DNA of 31,877 nucleotides. Source: a virus. The position numbers were made by a program, and so were the translations under genes. The notes below the pieces were generated by a model. It saw only the letters and a list, made by a program, of their open reading frames with translations, was not told the DNA's origin and made no database searches. The stretch is from positions 1-31,877 of IMG/VR virus record IMGVR_UViG_3300035458_000089. One strand, given 5' to 3'. This document shows positions 29,143-31,877 of the stretch, piece by piece (position 1 is the first letter of the stretch; the number at the start of each line of letters is the position of its first letter).

Positions 29143-29578
29143 CATCTATCGCTCTCTTGAAATTAATGAAATTATGGGAACCCTGGAAAAGGCACAAAGT
29201 AGTTATAATATACTCATTGCAAACCAGGATGCCCCAGGCGGAAGGTTAGTTAATGTTAAATATATTTTAGAAGCTGTGAGTGAATCATTGTCAGAGAATG
29301 GTTTAGGATTCTTCCAGTTCATTGAATTATTAGATATTAAATTGAGAAAACTAAACTCACCTAAAAAAGAAGAGATTGATCTGAATGCTGTTATCAATAA
29401 AACACAGTACGCTGAGTTACTTTTTGAATTGGATGGATTTGATAGCATTGCCAAAGATATAATGGACGTATATGACATTCGGACACTTGCAGATCTTCCT
29501 GCTTGTGAATATTATAAGGCACGATCAAAAATATTAAAGATCAAAAGAACTCAAGAAGAATATCTCAGAAAAAAGTAA
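29129..29578 (+). CDS. Shortened ERF-like protein
   Basis: 149 residues, ATG overlapping the previous gene by 14 bases. The N-terminal part (IMGTLEKAQSSYNILIANQD, then VKYILEAVSESLSENGLGFF) fits the start of ERF proteins. The C-terminus (VYDIRTLADLPACEYYKARS, KILKIK) resembles the end of the ERF protein at 27517-28131 (NNIRSFSDLPFSRYEAIKSY). The central annealing core with its TYxxxYAL and EDDDG motifs is absent. It may therefore modulate or compete with the full protein, or be a degenerate copy. The match is by eye and moderate. Confidence 0.6.
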   Translation: MEEHNIYRSLEINEIMGTLEKAQSSYNILIANQDAPGGRLVNVKYILEAVSESLSENGLGFFQFIELLDIKLRKLNSPKKEEIDLNAVINKTQYAELLFELDGFDSIAKDIMDVYDIRTLADLPACEYYKARSKILKIKRTQEEYLRKK

Positions 29579-29586
29579 CACACTGT

Positions 29587-29659
29587 ACTTATGAGGATGT
29601 GATTAGACTCCTCACCTCATAAGTAACTCCCATGGTTCGGGTTAGGATCCATGGGAGTT
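29587..29659. terminator. Twin hairpins at the end of the early plus-strand operon
   Basis: Hairpin 1: ACTTATGAGG (29587-29596) with CCTCATAAGT (29615-29624). Hairpin 2: AACTCCCATGG (29625-29635) with CCATGGGAGTT (29649-29659). Both are perfect and directly adjacent, 8 bases after the last stop. No T-run follows, so they may end transcription with a factor or protect the message. The rest to 29784 shows no gene, only a small TAGTTA/TAACTA repeat. Confidence 0.6.
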
Positions 29660-29784
29660 GTTGTTGGGAAAAAGCAAGCTTATAAAAAGTGCATCAAATA
29701 GGTGTTTTAGTCAATAAAAAAGCAAACCCCATAGTTAGTTAGGTAACTACAGGGAAGGTAGGGATCAGAAAACCCCTTAATTAA

Positions 29785-31278
29785 TTATATCAGTGAACCA
29801 CTAAAGAAGTTAACTATTCCTGTTACTGGTGAATCTGCAGATCCTGCAATTCCATCGAGGTTAATATTTGTACCTCCAGTATTATTAGTAACAGTTACAA
29901 AAGCGGTATCTCCTGCAACCATGAAAGTATAAAAATTACTATTAAATTGACCATATCTTGCCCTCTGCAATGTTGATCCAGTTAAAAAACCTACACCTAC
30001 TATCATTGCAAAAGTTCGAGTGCTTGTAACAAGATTTGCATACACAGGTTGTTGAACTTGATATGTTCCACATTCACATAATATACCTACAGAAAAATTA
30101 TATACCCCAGTAGTAGGAGCAGTAAATATACCAGTTCCTATATTATAGTTACCACCTATATTATCTACAATAGTATCATATAAAATTGTATAAACTTCAC
30201 CACTACCTGTTACATTAGTAACTGTATCAAACATATATACAAAGAATGATGGTACTGCAATTATACCAGTTGCTGAAATGGTAATTGTATTTGCACCAGC
30301 AGTCACAGCTATACCACCACCTGCGGTGATAACAGCGGTTCCAAGTTGATTATTAGCTTCAGTAACTACAGTAGCAGTAGATCCTACATTAACTCCATCA
30401 ATACCAGATATAAAGGCTTGATGAAGCTGACCGCCTCCAACTCCAGTACCTGCACCAATTCTTAAGGTATTTGTTTCGGCAATAACTCCTACTACATTTG
30501 TACCTATAAGTATATTACTACTTTCACTTCCTGTATAAGATTGTCCTGTAAGTGAACCGATTAAAACATTTGTAGATCCAGTTAATAACGATTTGCCTAC
30601 ACGATTTCCAAGCATAACATTACCATTACCTGATGTAAGCGATACTGCACAATCAAATCCTAATACAGTATTCGATTGTCCTGATATTGTAGCATTTCCT
30701 GATCCATTACCAATAATAGTATTATCATTAGTATCTGTAACATTAAATAATACCGTATCAGTTGCGCCAAAGAATGCTACACTAGATCCTGCATTTTGTG
30801 CTACTGTATCTGCTATTAAATTTATTACACCAAGTACAGGTGCTGCAGTCCCATCATCGGTGACTATTGTTTGAACAACATCACCGCTACCACCAGTTGA
30901 ATTAAGTGTAATGGTATTAGTTCCTGGATTACCATCAAAAGTAAAACCTACAATACCGGATACCAGATTAATATTGGAGTTAATATCAGGGTCAATAGCC
31001 CCACCGGTATCACCGGTGAGGGTATCTAATATTCCTGTACCGCCAGCATTATCTATCTTAGTCCACGTTGCTAACGAACCTTTGGACATCATATCTCCCG
31101 CAAGAGATACGAGTACCCAAACATTTTGATTTGTCTCATTAAGCCATAAGTCACCTAATGAGACATTTTGTGTATCAAATTGGTTTGGATCTCTCATGTT
31201 AAATGTCCAATTGGGTGGTTGATTAGCATTGGTTCCGGTATAAGCGGTTCCTTGTTTTCCACCCAATCTATTACTCAT
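29785..31278 (-). CDS. Tail fibre with C-terminal C1q/TNF-like domain
   Basis: 497 residues. ATG 31278 with GGAGG 8 bases upstream overlaps the preceding stop (ATGA). Residues 1-75 are the docking domain shared with the fibre at 2201-2863 (MSNRLGGKQGTAYTGTNANQ). Residues about 185-345 are NTxxGxxxG repeats and the ESSNILIG...FISGIDGVNVGS module, matching the large fibre. Residues about 345-497 (YTILYDTIVDNIGGNYNIGT, GIFTAPTTGVYNFSV, later FMVAGDTAFVTVTNN and VNFFSGSLI) fit the C1q/TNF jelly-roll, including FTAPxxGxYxF and AGDxxxV. Such trimeric heads bind proteins or glycans. Probably an alternative receptor-binding fibre. It is the last gene of the fibre module. Confidence 0.85.
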   Translation of the reverse strand: MSNRLGGKQGTAYTGTNANQPPNWTFNMRDPNQFDTQNVSLGDLWLNETNQNVWVLVSLAGDMMSKGSLATWTKIDNAGGTGILDTLTGDTGGAIDPDINSNINLVSGIVGFTFDGNPGTNTITLNSTGGSGDVVQTIVTDDGTAAPVLGVINLIADTVAQNAGSSVAFFGATDTVLFNVTDTNDNTIIGNGSGNATISGQSNTVLGFDCAVSLTSGNGNVMLGNRVGKSLLTGSTNVLIGSLTGQSYTGSESSNILIGTNVVGVIAETNTLRIGAGTGVGGGQLHQAFISGIDGVNVGSTATVVTEANNQLGTAVITAGGGIAVTAGANTITISATGIIAVPSFFVYMFDTVTNVTGSGEVYTILYDTIVDNIGGNYNIGTGIFTAPTTGVYNFSVGILCECGTYQVQQPVYANLVTSTRTFAMIVGVGFLTGSTLQRARYGQFNSNFYTFMVAGDTAFVTVTNNTGGTNINLDGIAGSADSPVTGIVNFFSGSLI

Positions 31279-31877
31279 TGTTTTGCCTCCAAAGCAATGA
31301 TACGCGCATTAAGCTTTTTAATTTCATTTAACAGTAATACTGGCAAATCATGATATTTAACAGTATAAGGATTCCCTTCTTCATCTTTTACAGCGAGATC
31401 AGGAAAGACTTCATATACTTCTTCAGCGATTAAACCGTACTGTTTTGTTTCAGTTGGATCTGAATTATAAGCAAAGGTAACTGGATTAAGTTGGTAAATA
31501 TTATCAGAATCAGTTTCCATAGGATTAATGTTATGTTTGAATCGTCTTGATGAAACAACAGTACCAAGTAAACCAGTATTATCGACAACAACAGGCAAAC
31601 CGCTCACTCCAACAGTTGTCCCAAATACACCAGCAGTAGTAATACCTCCAGATCCAGATTGAAGTATTAAACTTGACGTCGTATTAACACTTCCCACTGT
31701 TACTGTTTTTGCGCCAGCACCTGTACCTATAACTATACCTGTTGCTGTAGCATCATTCGATATCGCTATAAGTCCTGTACCAGAATTAATAGTAATAAGA
31801 CCATTGGTAGAGATTGCAGTTATAGCACCACTTCCAGAATGTAAAGATAGATTCGATGTACTAGTGGTACTTCCTAC
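31275..31877 (-). CDS. Large tail fibre, C-terminal part with S74 chaperone domain (enters from the right edge)
   Basis: 200 residues of an open frame entering from the right edge. The first part (VGSTTSTSNLSLHSGSG, then NDATATGIVIGTGAGAKTVT) has the same repeat unit as the left-edge fibre. The last 100 residues are a peptidase S74 intramolecular chaperone: SSRRFKHNI with the Ser and the Lys five residues later that make the self-cleaving dyad, YQLNPVTFAYNSD, KQYGLIAEEVYEVFPDL, and KYHDLPVLLLNEIKKLNARI ending in a coiled coil. This domain folds fibre trimers and then cuts itself off. It is almost surely the C-terminus of the gene that starts at 2191. The stop overlaps the start of the C1q fibre. 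Confidence 0.88.
   Translation of the reverse strand, partial: VGSTTSTSNLSLHSGSGAITAISTNGLITINSGTGLIAISNDATATGIVIGTGAGAKTVTVGSVNTTSSLILQSGSGGITTAGVFGTTVGVSGLPVVVDNTGLLGTVVSSRRFKHNINPMETDSDNIYQLNPVTFAYNSDPTETKQYGLIAEEVYEVFPDLAVKDEEGNPYTVKYHDLPVLLLNEIKKLNARIIALEAKQ

Overview
The window reads as an almost complete, circular or circularly permuted genome of a tailed phage with a short-tail (P22-like podovirus) gene order. It is AT-rich, tightly packed, and uses the standard bacterial code with strong AGGAG-type ribosome sites. The two ends lie inside one open reading frame. A tail-fibre gene starts at 2191 on the minus strand and runs off base 1, and a minus-strand frame enters at 31877 and ends at 31275 with an intramolecular chaperone domain. 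Frame and repeat register suggest that only about 35 bases are missing at the junction. The host cannot be read from the sequence. Several small secreted proteins with short Lys-Lys signal peptides look like those of intracellular Gram-negative bacteria (Dependentiae come to mind), but that is a guess.

Layout along the minus strand, starting from the control region at about 28.4 kb: a small helix-turn-helix regulator, an ERF single-strand annealing protein and a winged-helix protein; an AT-rich region with iteron-like repeats; a longer winged-helix protein (likely replication initiator), an unknown protein, a RusA resolvase, the probable small terminase, four small proteins, the large terminase, a 24-residue membrane peptide, a secreted protein, the P22-like portal and four small basic or charged proteins, ending at a strong hairpin terminator (18.73-18.76 kb). 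After an inserted plus-strand cassette (17.2-18.7 kb) the minus strand resumes with a pre-scaffold protein, scaffold, a structured 403-base spacer, the N4-gp56-type coat protein, a head decoration candidate, tail adaptor and nozzle proteins, two internal (ejection) protein candidates, and then a fibre module of four large paralogous or repeat-built fibres interrupted by an HNH homing endonuclease.

The plus strand carries three small units. (1) 28.5-29.6 kb: three overlapping genes opposite the ERF operon, two coiled-coil proteins and a shortened ERF-like protein, driven from a promoter whose -35 box lies in a palindrome shared with the divergent regulator promoter. (2) 17.2-18.7 kb: a self-contained unit with promoter, a three-codon leader frame, two secreted proteins sharing a GTIAYW motif, a two-helix membrane protein between them, and a terminator. 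(3) 5.7-6.1 kb: a ribbon-helix-helix regulator and a small membrane peptide, back to back with the fibre promoter, at the place where P22 keeps its immI (mnt/arc/ant) region.

Together the genes suggest a phage that borrows the host polymerase, starts replication with its own iteron-binding protein, recombines through ERF and RusA, packages DNA by a terminase/portal system and carries a modular set of receptor-binding fibres. No integrase, DNA polymerase, primase or endolysin could be recognised.
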